Source: Hygrocybe punicea (taxonomy: Eukaryota > Basidiomycota > Agaricomycetes > Agaricales > Hygrophoraceae). From it: DNA of 64,000 bases. This document shows, one piece after another, positions 47,237 to 58,192 of the stretch. The notes under the pieces are model-generated. The model saw only the letters and a program-made list of their open reading frames with translations, was not told where the DNA came from and made no database searches. Location: positions 4,154,001-4,218,000 of the forward strand of contig OY744465.1 of NCBI GenBank assembly GCA_963556145.1, read 5' to 3'. The position numbers and the translations under genes were made by a program. Every line of letters starts with the position of its first letter. Position 1 is the stretch's first letter.

Positions 47237-48618
47237 TTATTCCCTTCTCCCTTCGTTGAGTTTGGTGTCGATCATGTCGAGTTGACCCAGGATATGGGCC
47301 TGGTTTGCGCGTAGTCGATTTAGCTCTTTCGTCCAACGGGTTAGCTTGGTGTGGACCTCCGCGACGTATTCAGAAAGGCCGTCCGCGATCGTCGATATCT
47401 CCCTTTGCGTTTCCGTCGCCATCTTGCATACTGCCCGGACGTGGTCGTTGATTCTGGCTCCGATCCGCGGGTGCTTGAACGGATTTCCTCGTCTCCCTTC
47501 GTCCCGCTCCGATTCCGTATCCGGTTCGACGTCGGTCAACGTCCGCTTACTCGTCGATGCCTCTCCGGTCCGCAACCTAGGCTTCCTCACAGGCTTTGGT
47601 ATCTTCTTCGCGACGACCTTTCTCTTCGGACTACCCGCCTTCGCCTTCCCTTTCCTTTCCGCTTTTCCGGATCCGGTGGCCGGTCCCTTCGTCGACAATC
47701 CACAATGTCGTTTAAGTCTTTTGCACCGATCGCACGCGTATCCCTCGATTCCGCGACAAACCGTGTTGGCGGTCACGCACGCATCGCATTGCCGGATCCG
47801 GTACGATTGCATATACTACGGAATTGTTAGACGGAAATGATATACGAGTCCGCGAGATATCACTTACCCCCGGAATCTTTCCCTTCGGTTCCGCATCCTC
47901 ATTCCCGCTCGCATTCGAGAAATCGTTGCTGCTGTTGTAGTCCCCGTGAACGGTTTTGTCGTCCCGGGTGACCCTCTTATCCCGGTTGAGCTTTTTGTTT
48001 TTGATCGCGTTCAGTACTTGAAGCCTCTCGTATTTTCGTAGTTGTTGGTTGGACCAGGTGTCCTCCTCGTCCTCACTTCCGTGATCGCTGGTTTGTGCGG
48101 CCTCCTCCCGGTCCCTTTCCGCGGCTGCATCAGCATCCCCTTTTGCTGCCTCTGCCCGTTTCCGCTCGATCCTTTCCGCCTCCTCGACCCGTTGTTTCCT
48201 CGCTTCCTCCTCCTTTTCCTCCTGCAACCGTACAGCTTCCCGACGCCTTGCCTCTTTCCGTTCCCATTCGTAGTCCTCCCAGCTCCGCAACCACTCCTCG
48301 ACCTCCACCACCATCTCTCCGCCCATCGAGAAATCCTTCGGTTCCATCATGTCGATTCTGTTGTCCCGGATTTCCATCACGATTCCCCTGTAGTTCCGCT
48401 GCCGGGTATCGTTAGTCCGTGCCGTTTACAGAAACGGGATCTCTTACCATGGCCCGTCGTCGTCTCACCACCCATTGCCGTGCTTCATTCTCGAATCCGT
48501 CGCGTACGATATCGATTCCGGCCGCATCGACTTCTAGTAACTCGGCCACGGCGCTCTTGAAGTCTTGCCGCGTTTCCGCATCGAGATTATTGAGGAATTT
48601 GTTGTATTCCGTCGACAT
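47237..48618 (-). CDS. Antisense gene inside the LTR element, Zn2Cys6-like cysteine cluster
   Basis: Three exons on the strand opposite gag: from ATG 48618 (MSTEYNKFLNNLDAETRQDF), then GIVMEIRDNRIDMMEP with a long Glu/Arg/Lys coiled coil (EEWLRSWEDYEWERKEARRR), then a third exon. Both introns have GT-AG ends and keep the frame. The third exon has CDACVTANTVC and CDRCKRLKRHC, which together fit the C-x2-C-x6-C-x7-C-x2-C-x6-C spacing of fungal binuclear zinc clusters. A basic linker and a second coiled coil ending near LDMIDTKLNEGRRE follow. All frames are open. The gene is transcribed toward gag, so the ends converge near 47.1-47.2 kb. A nucleic-acid-binding or silencing-control role is inference. 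Confidence 0.65.
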
Positions 48619-48720
48619 TTGGTATTGATGTTGGTATTGGTGTTTGTTGCTTGTTGAGGATGTTGTCGAGATTATTGAAAGTCACGTTGAAAAGTTTCCT
48701 TGTTTGTATTTGTTGCCCCG

Positions 48721-48728
48721 TCACGTGA
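48721..48728. promoter_or_regulatory. TCACGTGA site upstream of the antisense gene
   Basis: An exact TCACGTGA lies 102 nt upstream of the antisense ATG at 48618, similar to the spacing seen before the island genes outside this element. Confidence 0.45.
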
Positions 48729-48951
48729 CCTTTATTTCCCTGTCCAGCCGTTTCGCCCCACCCTCTTTTAGTAGCTCTGGACCACTGCTTCCCGACGCTT
48801 CAATACCCGCCGGCTTCGACTCCGCTCACGTTGTACTCCCGTTTCCGTCTGTTTTCGACATCGCATCCGCTCATTTATTTCCACGACCCCGGTATCTTCG
48901 TTATTTCGTATGGATTGACCAGGGATGGTCTCTATCTGAGTCCTGACCGGA

Positions 48952-49531
48952 TGTAGAGGCTCTGGGCCGTCTGGACCCGAATCCTCTTCATATCCCACAT
49001 CGTCCCCGTCCATTCCCATTCATGTATCGTCGATTCCGCCCGATTCCGGTCATTTCCATCGATTCCGCTCCGGATTCCGCCTCCAGATTCGTTCCTACAT
49101 GCACTGCAATGTCTCTAATGACCCGGAATCAGTACGTTTATAGTCATATATCATGTATCTACATTTCCCGTCTCCTAGTACATAGCATTCCTCCACTCCA
49201 CTCCTCTCCTATCAGTTACAGCCTTCGGTTGTAGTACATAGTTACTACAGCACAGGATCTCTCCCAGTAGTATAAAAGATGTACTCTTATACTACAACCA
49301 TATAGAAAATACAGGTTATCGCTCCCCTTCAGTTCTATTTCTTAGTCCTCGCTTCGTATCTTCTCCATATTAGTCTTCGTACTCCACCCCCTTCACTTCC
49401 CCTCTGATCCAGAACCCCGGATTCGGGTTGGATTGACTAGACTATAGACACTAAACTCCTCTGATCACTTCTTAGCTGATCACCACTTTCGTAGATTCCC
49501 ATTCAGGTCTACAACTGAACTCGCCGTCACA
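48952..49531 (+). repeat. Right LTR
   Basis: 580 bp, same length as the left LTR with 12 single-base differences and no gaps by eye. The next bases are acgtttc, where ACGT repeats the bases before the left LTR. Confidence 0.85.
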
Positions 49532-52500
49532 ACGTTTCAATCATGAATCTCATGCACGGCCATCTCTCATGGCAGTGAGTCCATTATTTGTGCCAACTTG
49601 GATGTAGTTAACATAAGCACAAGCTCACGTTTGCCTTGGGCAATGAAAGGCCTCCATTCCTTGCCGAAACGGAGAGGGCGCTTTGGAGGGCCATTACAAG
49701 AATATGTTTAGGATCTTCGGCGATGCAGGAGCTGAATGTATTCCTCCAAGAATACGATTTGTTGGAGGACAGCGTCCAGGGAACGGAACAGGACTTCAGT
49801 TGGTTTTGTTTTGACAGTAAGATACGCTGCCAGTCTCTACATTTATCGCTGGGACTGACAACAGATGTTGCAAGATAAGGAAGTGGATGACCTGACCAAC
49901 TCTGCTAGTCAGCTTACGGTGGCAATGAAACAAAATGTTCCAACAGACCCCAAGGCAAAGAATGACAAGCCTGCGTCAGGCAACCCTCTGTCCAGCGATG
50001 ATGAACCGCTTCAATTGAAATTAACAAGGAAGAAGAGGGGTGGACCATTGAAGGAGCTTGCTTCAGGTGGACAGAGCTCCATGTTGACCCGAAGCCAGGC
50101 CAAAATGTTGGACAAGGTTGGGGACTCTTCGAAAGGCAAGGAGAAGCAGAAGGCAGAGAAAGTCCAGAAGGAAGAGAAAGTCGTGGTTGCGCCAGGGAGG
50201 TCCTATCGGAGGAAGAAAAGATCCACTCGCTGGTCGACAAGAAGTTATCCCAAGTCCAAGAAACGTGATGATCTTGAGGATGAAGATGACAATGATGACA
50301 AGGATGACTATAAGAAAGCGCCAGAGAAAGTGAACGTGATCATCGACCTTACCGGAGATGTAAGTGATTCAAGAATGTGTCATTTGTCATGAATGAATAT
50401 TTTGATAGGATTATGGGGAACCTGATTTGCTCAGCCGTCCAGCACCTATTGTGTGTCTTTTGTTGTTCGATAACGTGCCACCCCACTGATGATTCATAAA
50501 GCGAGCATCAGAGGGTGTTCATCTCATGATGTATGATGGTGACGCTGTACACGAACCCGTTGAACATGTGCACTATTCACCATCCGTCGTTGTACGTTGA
50601 TGTCTGATTTTTGTACCGTTTGATTGTTAACTGGTAAGCACGATACAGGCAAAAGTGGAACATGCATTGTTGCGGGAAACATATGAAATGATCTGATCCA
50701 GTTACATTGATGGGGTTCCTCCACATCGGCTGCCCAGTGCAAGAGAACAAATGTATGATCCTCATGCATCATGTGTGTTCGTGGTGGAATGGAACATCTT
50801 CAAGTCAATGGATGCTGCAACAATTCAAGGAATCTTTCGTCATCGTCACATCCTCGTGCTCAATGCCCCTGTAGAAACAGTGGAGTTTGATAGGGAAGGT
50901 TTGGAGACATTGGGGTCTTTGTCGTCCATTCGTTCAGTGCAAGGTCCATTTCTGGAGCGATGTCTGGGCATAGCGACTAAAGTGCCTTTGTTAGTTGCTG
51001 AATTGCGATTGGTGCCTAATATTGAGAATATGAACAAACCTGGCACATTGGAGACATTATATCAGCTTGCGCTTGACCCTGACAATGAAAGGGTTTTCAA
51101 TTTCCTTGACCTTCCCATGGGTCATATGACATTGGACCCACCTCCAAAATTTCGGTGAGCAACCTTGTTTCGAAGATCGAACACAAGATTTACCTGTCTA
51201 TTCATGAAAAGGTCCTTTTCATCATCTGAGGTTGCTTGGCACGAAACCTGCGGCCAACCGGGGTTTGTCCACGAGCAGCCTTTAAACGACGATTTGGCTT
51301 GGGGAACGGCAGCGACAGCTCGAGCCATTTCTTGGACACACGTAGATGATGATGGCTTTGGCACGGTGGTTATTGTCAGGACTGGCACAAAGTACTGGGT
51401 CATCATGAGGCCTCGAAGGGATGCCGAATGAGATCGCAAGGCGGGCAATCTTGCGACTAACAAGGCCTATCCTTAGGAGTGGGAGCCGAGAAAACATAGT
51501 GGGAAAGGCTTGTGGGAAGCAGAAGGATTACTGCTCACAAAGGGTTCAGTGCTGTAAGTGGGAATATATTCCGTGACAACTCAGATGTGTGCTGAAACAC
51601 ACAGTTACATGAGGCCGTGCACCCCACATTATGTCCTCGGTGTGGAGCACTCCATTGTGAATGGGCATCATCTCTATGCGACGTCAACTATACGGGATAC
51701 CTGTTATGGGATTATCCATACTTTCGTGATGAGTCATACCATCACAAATGCGGAGCACCATGTGACATGTACATTTCTGCACCGACTTCTCACCATGTGG
51801 ATGGAGTACTTCACGGGGAACCATGAATCATCATGTGAGCTACTTTGGGCGAGGTTTACAAATTCCTGAAGATTAAAATGCTCACTGCACAGCTACTGTC
51901 TTCACCAAGTCTCATATGCCCAAGATCGAAACCGAAGACGGCTTCCTCGACCTTGTGATTGTGGGAAACCTGATCGAGCTTGCGGATATCATCAACAGGA
52001 AGTTCTACACCCATACCATATCGGCTGACATTCATGAGGGACAGAATATTGCACGATGCAGATATAGACATTTCCAAATCTGGTTTGCGGAACATTTTGT
52101 TGTCTTCATGGAAGACCACTGGATCAGCCCCTCTTACATTTTTCAACGAAGTCTTTTGGAACTATCTGCTGTGATTGTTGGGTATAAATGGGACAAGGAT
52201 GGGGTTGTGAAGGCACCAGCACATTGCACAGCGAAAGCTGTTGAGTCAGCAGTCCACCGACATTTTCAAAATGATTGGCCAGATTTGGTGCCAAAGCTGA
52301 ATGAGCTGCTTCAGATCCCACCATCGGAATTCTTCTGGACCAGCCCCAAAATACACATTCAGACCCGTCCAGTGGAACCCATCAGTCCCATTCTTGTTGA
52401 ATGTTTAGATTTTCCACCTCATCCAATTCTGCTCGTCAATGCAACTACCGGTGAAGGCGAGGTACAGGATGACACAGATACACGGGAAAAGGTGAAAGAC

Positions 52501-52765
52501 AATGAGCGCGACAAAGGGGAGGGCACCGATGGTGAGGAAGAGGCGGATGATCCATCTAGGAAGGTGGGAGATTTAGTGGATGCAGCTGGCGAAGAGGTGG
52601 CCACAGAGGAAAACCAGGATCCACCTGCAACGGTTGGATGTTCAAACGACATGGCTGTGGACACTGAGAGGGAAGAGGATCCACCTGTAACGGTGGGAAA
52701 TTCAGCCAACGTGGCTGGGGAAGATGCGGGAGAAGAAATGGACATCGCTGGCCTGAATGAGGAGG

Positions 52766-53981
52766 TAGGGCACAGCACGGGTACGGGTTTACCCGCGGTT
52801 ATTCCAAAACGGGTAATTCAGGTTCAGGTACAGTGTTTCGGTTTGCACACCTTGTCAAAACCGTACCCGTTATCCGCGGGTGACGGGTTTTCACGGGTCT
52901 GTCAACCCAAGCCCCAGGTAGGTTTTTTCTTTGTTATTTACTTTATTTTCACATTAATTTCTTTACTTTTGCTAAGTTCGCGTGATATTTGCTACCACAA
53001 CCGTGACAAGCGCAAACACAACAACAACGACAACAAGAAAACCCACAAACAACAACAACAACGACAACAAGAAAACCCACAAACAACAACAACAACGACA
53101 ACAAGAAAACCCACAAACAACAACAACAACAACAACAAGAAAACCCACAAACAACAACAACAACAACAACAAGAAAACCCACAAACAACAACAACAACAA
53201 CAACAAGAAAACCCACAAACAACAACAACAATGACAACCATGACCCCGCACGCCAAAAACGAACCACCAAAGTCGCGACGGCGACGACAACGATAGAAAG
53301 GAAAACCGGGAGGGTGGTGCGCCCACCTACCGGCCCAGGTACGTCCCCCCAATCCAGTTCCAACGACATCGGCTAACGAGGGGAATGGACAAGGCGAGGA
53401 CGAAGACAGACACAGCAACAACGGTCCCACCTCGCGAACACGCTCCGGCCACATCAATTGACATGCGGACGCCCATGGAAAGTCCCCAGCCCCATCCAAC
53501 CTCGCAAAAACAGACGGAGCGCGTCAATTGACGCGTCCCCATTGTTCGCGAGGTAGTTAGCATGCGCGGACGCCCATGGAAAGTCCCCGGCCCCATCCAA
53601 CCTTGCGAAAACGGTCCCACCTCGCGAAAATGCCCTGGCCACGTCAATAGACGTGCGGATGCCCATGGAAAGTGCCTGGCCCCATCCAACCTCGCGAAAA
53701 CAGACGGAGCACGTCAATTGACGTGCTCCCGTTGTTCACAAGGTAGTTAACACGCGGGGACGCCCATGGAAAGTCCCTGGCCCCAACCCAACCTCGCGAA
53801 AACAGACGGAGCGCGTCAATTGACGCCTCCCCGTTGTTCGCGAGGTAGTTAGGATGGAACACGGCGGGTACCCGCAGATAACAGGTACGGGTTGTACCCG
53901 TCATCGGAGCGGGTACGGTTTCCACGGGTACAGGTGCGGTGTCAGGAATTCTGACCCACGGTATACCCGTGCCGTGCCTTA
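52766..53981 (+). mobile_element. Non-autonomous hAT-like element 3 with 8-bp TSD
   Basis: 1,216 bp, starting tagggcacagcacgggta and ending tacccgtgccgtgcctta. The identical 8-mer TGAGGAGG flanks it (52758-52765 and 53982-53989). Inside are an array of ACA/CAA units with period about 36 bp (53030-53230) and several direct repeats of about 130 bp carrying gcgtcaattgacgc palindromes (53390-53850). No transposase. Removing it and one duplication would restore the reading of the host exon (LNEE followed by DPPEQVGNS). Confidence 0.88.
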
Positions 53982-55044
53982 TGAGGAGGATCCACCTGAG
54001 CAGGTGGGAAATTCAAATGACGCAGCTTCGTGGAATGAGGACGGTCTAATCATGCCCCTGGGTATGTCAAATGAGGAAGATGTAGACTGTGACGAGGGGA
54101 AGCAGCAGGAAAAGAAGGGGGGGGAGGAGGGCGCGGTGCAGGGCAAGGGGGTGGAGGCGGGGGAGGTGCAGGAGGAGGGGGAGGAGGACGAGGAGAGGGA
54201 GGAGGATGAGGAGGGGGAGGAGGATGAGGAAGGGGAGGAGGACGAGGAGGGGGGGGAGGAGGAGGAAGGGGAGGAGGAGGAGTAAGGGGAGGAGGAGGAG
54301 GACAGGGAGCTGCAGGACAAGGAGGGGGAGCTGCAGGAGGAGGGGGAGGAGGAGGAGGAGGAGGAGGGGGAGCTGCAGGAAGAGGAGGAGGAGACGGATG
54401 GGGATGGGGCAGAGGAGGAGGACGAAGAGGAGGAGGATTGAAATGAGATGGTGGGGAAGTTAAACGCCCAGAGTGTGGACAGTGACGAGGGAGAGGATGA
54501 TGATCAAATTGACATCTCATCTGGCAGTGATGCAGTGTATAATGATTTCGATGGATCACCCCAACCCCCGACACCCCCTGTGAAACGTCCTCAGAGGGAA
54601 GACTCGGGTACGATAAATTGCCTCAACAGCTTGCATATACACTGATATGATCATTCACACAGATTCACCAATACGTTCCACAGACCTGAAACGCTGTCGT
54701 AAGTAGCTGGGAGGATCATATCATTCATACTGCTTCCTACTCATATATATTCCTGACATCGCAATGCATCATCTGCCTCCTCTGCTGTTAAATGTATTCC
54801 TTGTAATAAGCACCGAACCATTGAGAGGCATGGGTAGAGGAAAATGTTATGTCACGTTGGGCCTTGCACAAGTGACGTTGGACCGTCTTGACACAAGTAT
54901 TATATATTTATGATTTATTCCACATATCACATTTTTAGGCACATTCAACAAAGCCTATTTCCGCCGTGTAGAATGTTGCAAGGGTTGACTGCTTGTGGTA
55001 ATGCAAATTGTGAGCTGCATCCCCACCTTTGAAACGGGATAGCT

Positions 55045-57381
55045 TTACCTCGCATTTTTACCAGCATTTCTTGAGCTGTCCAACTTCCCTGGGCGTCTTT
55101 GTTGTGCAACATCCCTCTCCCATGCCTCGTTTGTCTCCCTCTCCTGTGCCTCTCGTGCCTCCCTCTCCTGGGCGTCTCGTGCCTCTTTCTTCCTGGACTC
55201 CTCCCAGCCCTTTCATGCGTCCCTCTCCCGTGCCTCTCGTGCCTCCCTCTCCTGTGCCTCTCGTGCCTCGCGTGCCTCCCCTTCAGCCCTCTCCCGTGCC
55301 TCTTGTGCCTCCCTCTCCTGGGCGTCTCGTACCTCTTGCTTCCTGGCCTCCTCCCGGCCCTTTCGTGCGTCCCTCTCCTGTGCCTCTCGTGCCTCCCGTT
55401 CTGCCCTCTCCCACGCCTCTCGTGCCTCCCTCTCCTGTGCTTCTCATGCCTCGTGTGCCTCCCCTTCAGCCCTCTCCCACACCTCTCGTGCCTCCCTCTC
55501 CTGGGCCTCTCGCATCTCCCGCTCTTGTACTTCTTGTAACTGTCTTGCCATCTCTCGGTTCTGTGCTGCTACCCGTTCTGCTTGCTCCTTTTGCTTTGCT
55601 TGTCTCTCCATCTTCTTTTTTGTCCACAGAAGCTTCAACGTCGATGTATCGTCATCCATCTCGCTGTCGCCACCACGCCCATGAAAGCTACCACTACTTG
55701 CACTCTCGTCACTCCAACTATCATTGCCCTCTTCGCTACTGACTGCTTTCTGTTTTCCCTTGCTGGAATTGGCAGCATTTTCTGTTTTCTTCTTGGGGTG
55801 GACTGTCTTTAATGCTGGAACATTCGATTTGGATCTGCGAGCTCCGATAGCATTCGATTGTGCAGCTCCCATAGCACTCGATTGTGCAGCTCCGGCAGGA
55901 ATAGATGTCGTTTCCCTACTGGAGTTTGATGGCGCCGAATGATCGGTCCTGGCCAAAGCAGCAGCAGCATGGAACTTCTTCTTTTTTTGCACGAATGCAT
56001 TTGGTGCTCGCTGGTCGGTCTTCAGGACGGTTTTAAATCGGAATGGTTTTTCACCGAGTTTCTGCCGTTGCAACCAAAATTGGTGGACGGTCCGAAGTTC
56101 ATCAAGTTTCATTTTCCACAGTTCCCATAGTTCTACGTGAGAGGGAAAGTAGATGTCCTCGATGTATTGGTTTCGATTTTGTCCAATTTTTCCCCATGGA
56201 ACAGCGACGACGCTGTTGTTGCACATCTGACCTTCAAATGAATATGAGTACAGTAAGCTTGGCCAACGTCGAGGTACGTACGATATGACATGGTCATCAG
56301 TGATCTAAACATGTTTCTTACATCGACCAATGACATAGTTGACACATTCGGTACCATAGGAAAACCGTCCTCATTGATCTCAAGCTTGAACGGCAGGCTT
56401 TTGTCATATCTGGTCGTTGGACCACCATCATCGTCTTCACTGTCGGTCTTCACTCCATCGGATTCATCTGGAACACATTACATGGGAAAGATGGAACAAT
56501 GGCTAATCGTACCGTCATGATTAAAAAGGGACCCCAAATGTTCATCCCATTTGGTCCAAATGTCATCCCCGTTATTTTTGAAGACGCCGATGAACTTCTT
56601 GTGTACTGGGGCTGGTGTCTCGAACCTCACAGGAAGGGAAGATAAGTACGTGATTGACACAAAGCAAGAATCGACCCACTTTCCTTTGGTTACAGTCCCA
56701 TCTTCATCTTCATATCCCACCAACATGAATATTTTTACTCCCATCTGCTCATCTATGTCCTTCATAAACTTCATCGCCATCTTACCGAAATCTTTTGCTG
56801 CTCGGCTGGATAAGGTAGAAGATTAGCATCATGCAGACGAAAGAAGATTATTAGTACCGTCGTTTGACTTCCAAGGGTGGACCTTGCTGGTTCCAGGCAT
56901 TGGCAAGAGCTTCAAATTCTTGTTTTTTCTCTTCGGTCAAGGAACCGTAAATATCACTCCACGCTTTGCCATAGTGCTTGATGTAGCCGGGCTTTCCTCC
57001 GGTTTCTCCAGACAGCTCCACCGTCCTAGCGTCGATTTCCTTGGTCATCTTTTCTCTTGTAACCAACCTTGCATTCCACTTCTTTGTATATTTCGGAGCA
57101 TCCTCAGTGTCGCTCTCCAATTTTGACCGATGATTGTGGTACCAAGTTTGAATTTTCTGTATTCATGGTATAATGCTGTTAGGCTTATCTGAAGGGTAGT
57201 ATTAGAATATACAGACCTGTTGCATATTTGGGGGCCATTGTGTGTTGGTTTGTTGTGCCGATTTTTTTAAAAGTTTCCTGATCCCTTTCAGGACACGAAT
57301 ACGATATTCACCAGTGGATCTCCTAAAATCAGGATAACCGTCCTCGAGGATCTTAGTAAATTCTGGGGTGATCCACTTCAT
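55045..57381 (-). pseudogene. Charged coiled-coil gene with weakly HMG-like segment, two nonsense codons
   Basis: Starts MKWITPEFTKILEDGYPDF at 57381 and continues over several exons to a TAA at 55045. Around 56870-57010 the helical stretch KHYGKAWSDIYGSLTEEKKQ followed by FEALANAWNQQGPP recalls an HMG box, weakly. Later exons have a conserved-looking DGTVTKGKWVDSCF and VRFETPAPVHKKFIGVFKNN, a Lys/Ser linker, and a long EREAREAQ-type coiled coil made of short repeats. In that repeat array two units carry TGA (55444-55446 and 55213-55215) where sister units carry CGA. The gene is next to the right minisatellite and convergent with the JmjC-like gene. I do not know its function; DNA binding is only a guess. 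Confidence 0.65.
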
Positions 57382-57495
57382 TTAGGCAAAAACTGAGGAG
57401 AATGAAGGCAAATGTCGTTGTCTGGAACAAAGGCAGAACATCATTGTCTGGAACAATGGAAGAATGCCTCGTGGTGAACATGAGGTGATGACAAA

Positions 57496-57503
57496 TCACG
57501 TGA
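57496..57503. promoter_or_regulatory. TCACGTGA site upstream of the coiled-coil gene
   Basis: Exact TCACGTGA 114 nt upstream of the ATG at 57381, matching the spacing at the JmjC-like gene. Confidence 0.45.
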
Positions 57504-57756
57504 TTGATGGCAACAAATAGCAATGTGGATTACAAGTCGATGACTCAGGGGATTGCAAGTCGGTGCAGGATGTGAATAGGAGAATATGATGAATTGTGAA
57601 TATTGATAAATTCCAGAACACAAGGATAGAGGAGCAAGTACCAAATCTGTGGCACATGGCAAGGGGTGGGTAAGAGTCCAAAGATGTAAGGTGAGTATGT
57701 TCAGAGCAGGCTGAATGAACAGATACAACCCACCTGTTGCATTTGTGGCAACACTG

Positions 57757-58190
57757 TTCCATGGCCAGCCAAGATTCCTAGACCCGTTAGCCAATCCACC
57801 TTTCATGGCCAGCCGACATACACAGGGAAGTCGGCCAATCCATGTTCCATGGCCAGCTGAAATGCCCAGACCCATTGGCCAATCCACCTTTCATGGCCAG
57901 CCAAGATACGTAGTCCGGTCGGCCAATCCATGTTCCATGGCCAGCTGAAATACCCAGACCCGTCGGCCAATCCACGTTCCATGGCCAGCCGAAATACCCA
58001 GCCAGGTTGGCCAATCCATGTTCCATGGCCAGCTGAAATACCCAGACCCATCGGCCAATCCACCTTTCATGGCCAGCCGAAATACCCAGCCAGGTCGGCC
58101 AATCCATGTTCCATGGCCAGCTGAAATACCCAGACCCGTCGGCCAATCCACCTTTCATGGCCAGCCGAAATACCCAGCCAGGTAGGGTAT
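57757..58190 (-). repeat. 44-bp minisatellite array, right copy (about 10 units, inverted)
   Basis: Tandem 44-bp units with core ccaatccatgttccatggcc, the reverse complement of the left array unit at 29.08-29.66 kb. The same two subtypes (tgttccatgg and cctttcatgg) alternate. It begins about 375 bp beyond the start codon of the coiled-coil gene. Confidence 0.92.
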
Positions 58191-58192
58191 AA

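Larger units (their letters stand above)
44692..49531 (+). mobile_element. Pol-less LTR retrotransposon with gag and an antisense gene
   Basis: Two 580-bp LTRs (44692-45271 and 48952-49531) start tgtagaggc and end gtcaca. They differ at 12 positions by my count, about 2%. The 4-bp word ACGT flanks the element on both sides, giving a TSD of 4-5 bp. A primer-binding-like tggagcccaccgcg follows 2 nt after the left LTR. The 3.7-kb interior has one sense gag-like frame and one spliced antisense gene. No protease, reverse transcriptase, RNase H or integrase motif is present. It must depend on another element for movement. It inserted into the JmjC-like gene. Confidence 0.88.
43434..54706 (+). pseudogene. 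JmjC-like dioxygenase gene split by an LTR element and a hAT-like element
   Basis: Exons are scattered from a candidate ATG at 43434 to TAG 54704-54706. The N-terminal part (43434-44691) is helical and unrecognised, with a TAA at 44061-44063 in an otherwise open frame. After the LTR element (44692-49531) reading resumes with PPFLAETERALWRAITRICLG, then a basic LTRSQAKML region near 50090. The JmjC-like fold includes the iron site WTHVDDDGFGTVV (His-x-Asp), the 2-oxoglutarate Lys in GTKYWVIMRP, and the distal-His region RPCTPHYVLGVEHSIVNG. Next comes EDGFLDLVIVGNLIELADII, shared by mushroom JmjC relatives. The tail repeats an EEDPPVTVGNS-like unit and is acidic, with stops at 54283 and 54439. 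A hAT-like element (52766-53981) interrupts this tail exactly. The N-terminal limit is uncertain, and the substrate is unknown. Confidence 0.7.

Noticed and set aside
45274..48951. Reverse transcriptase or integrase in the LTR element
   Set aside because: No YxDD, HHCC or protease motif in any frame; the interior is filled by gag and the antisense gene.
52982..53296. Thr/Asn/Gln-rich frame and a CRISPR-like look of regular repeats
   Set aside because: Units are ACA/CAA tandem repeats with no unique spacers, in a fungal hAT-like element.
54089..54463. Arg-rich frame
   Set aside because: Shadow of the GAG/GAA acidic tract of the JmjC-like gene.
55029..55742. Pro/Ser-rich plus-strand frame of 237 codons
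   Set aside because: It is the complement of the EREAREAQ coiled coil of the minus-strand gene.
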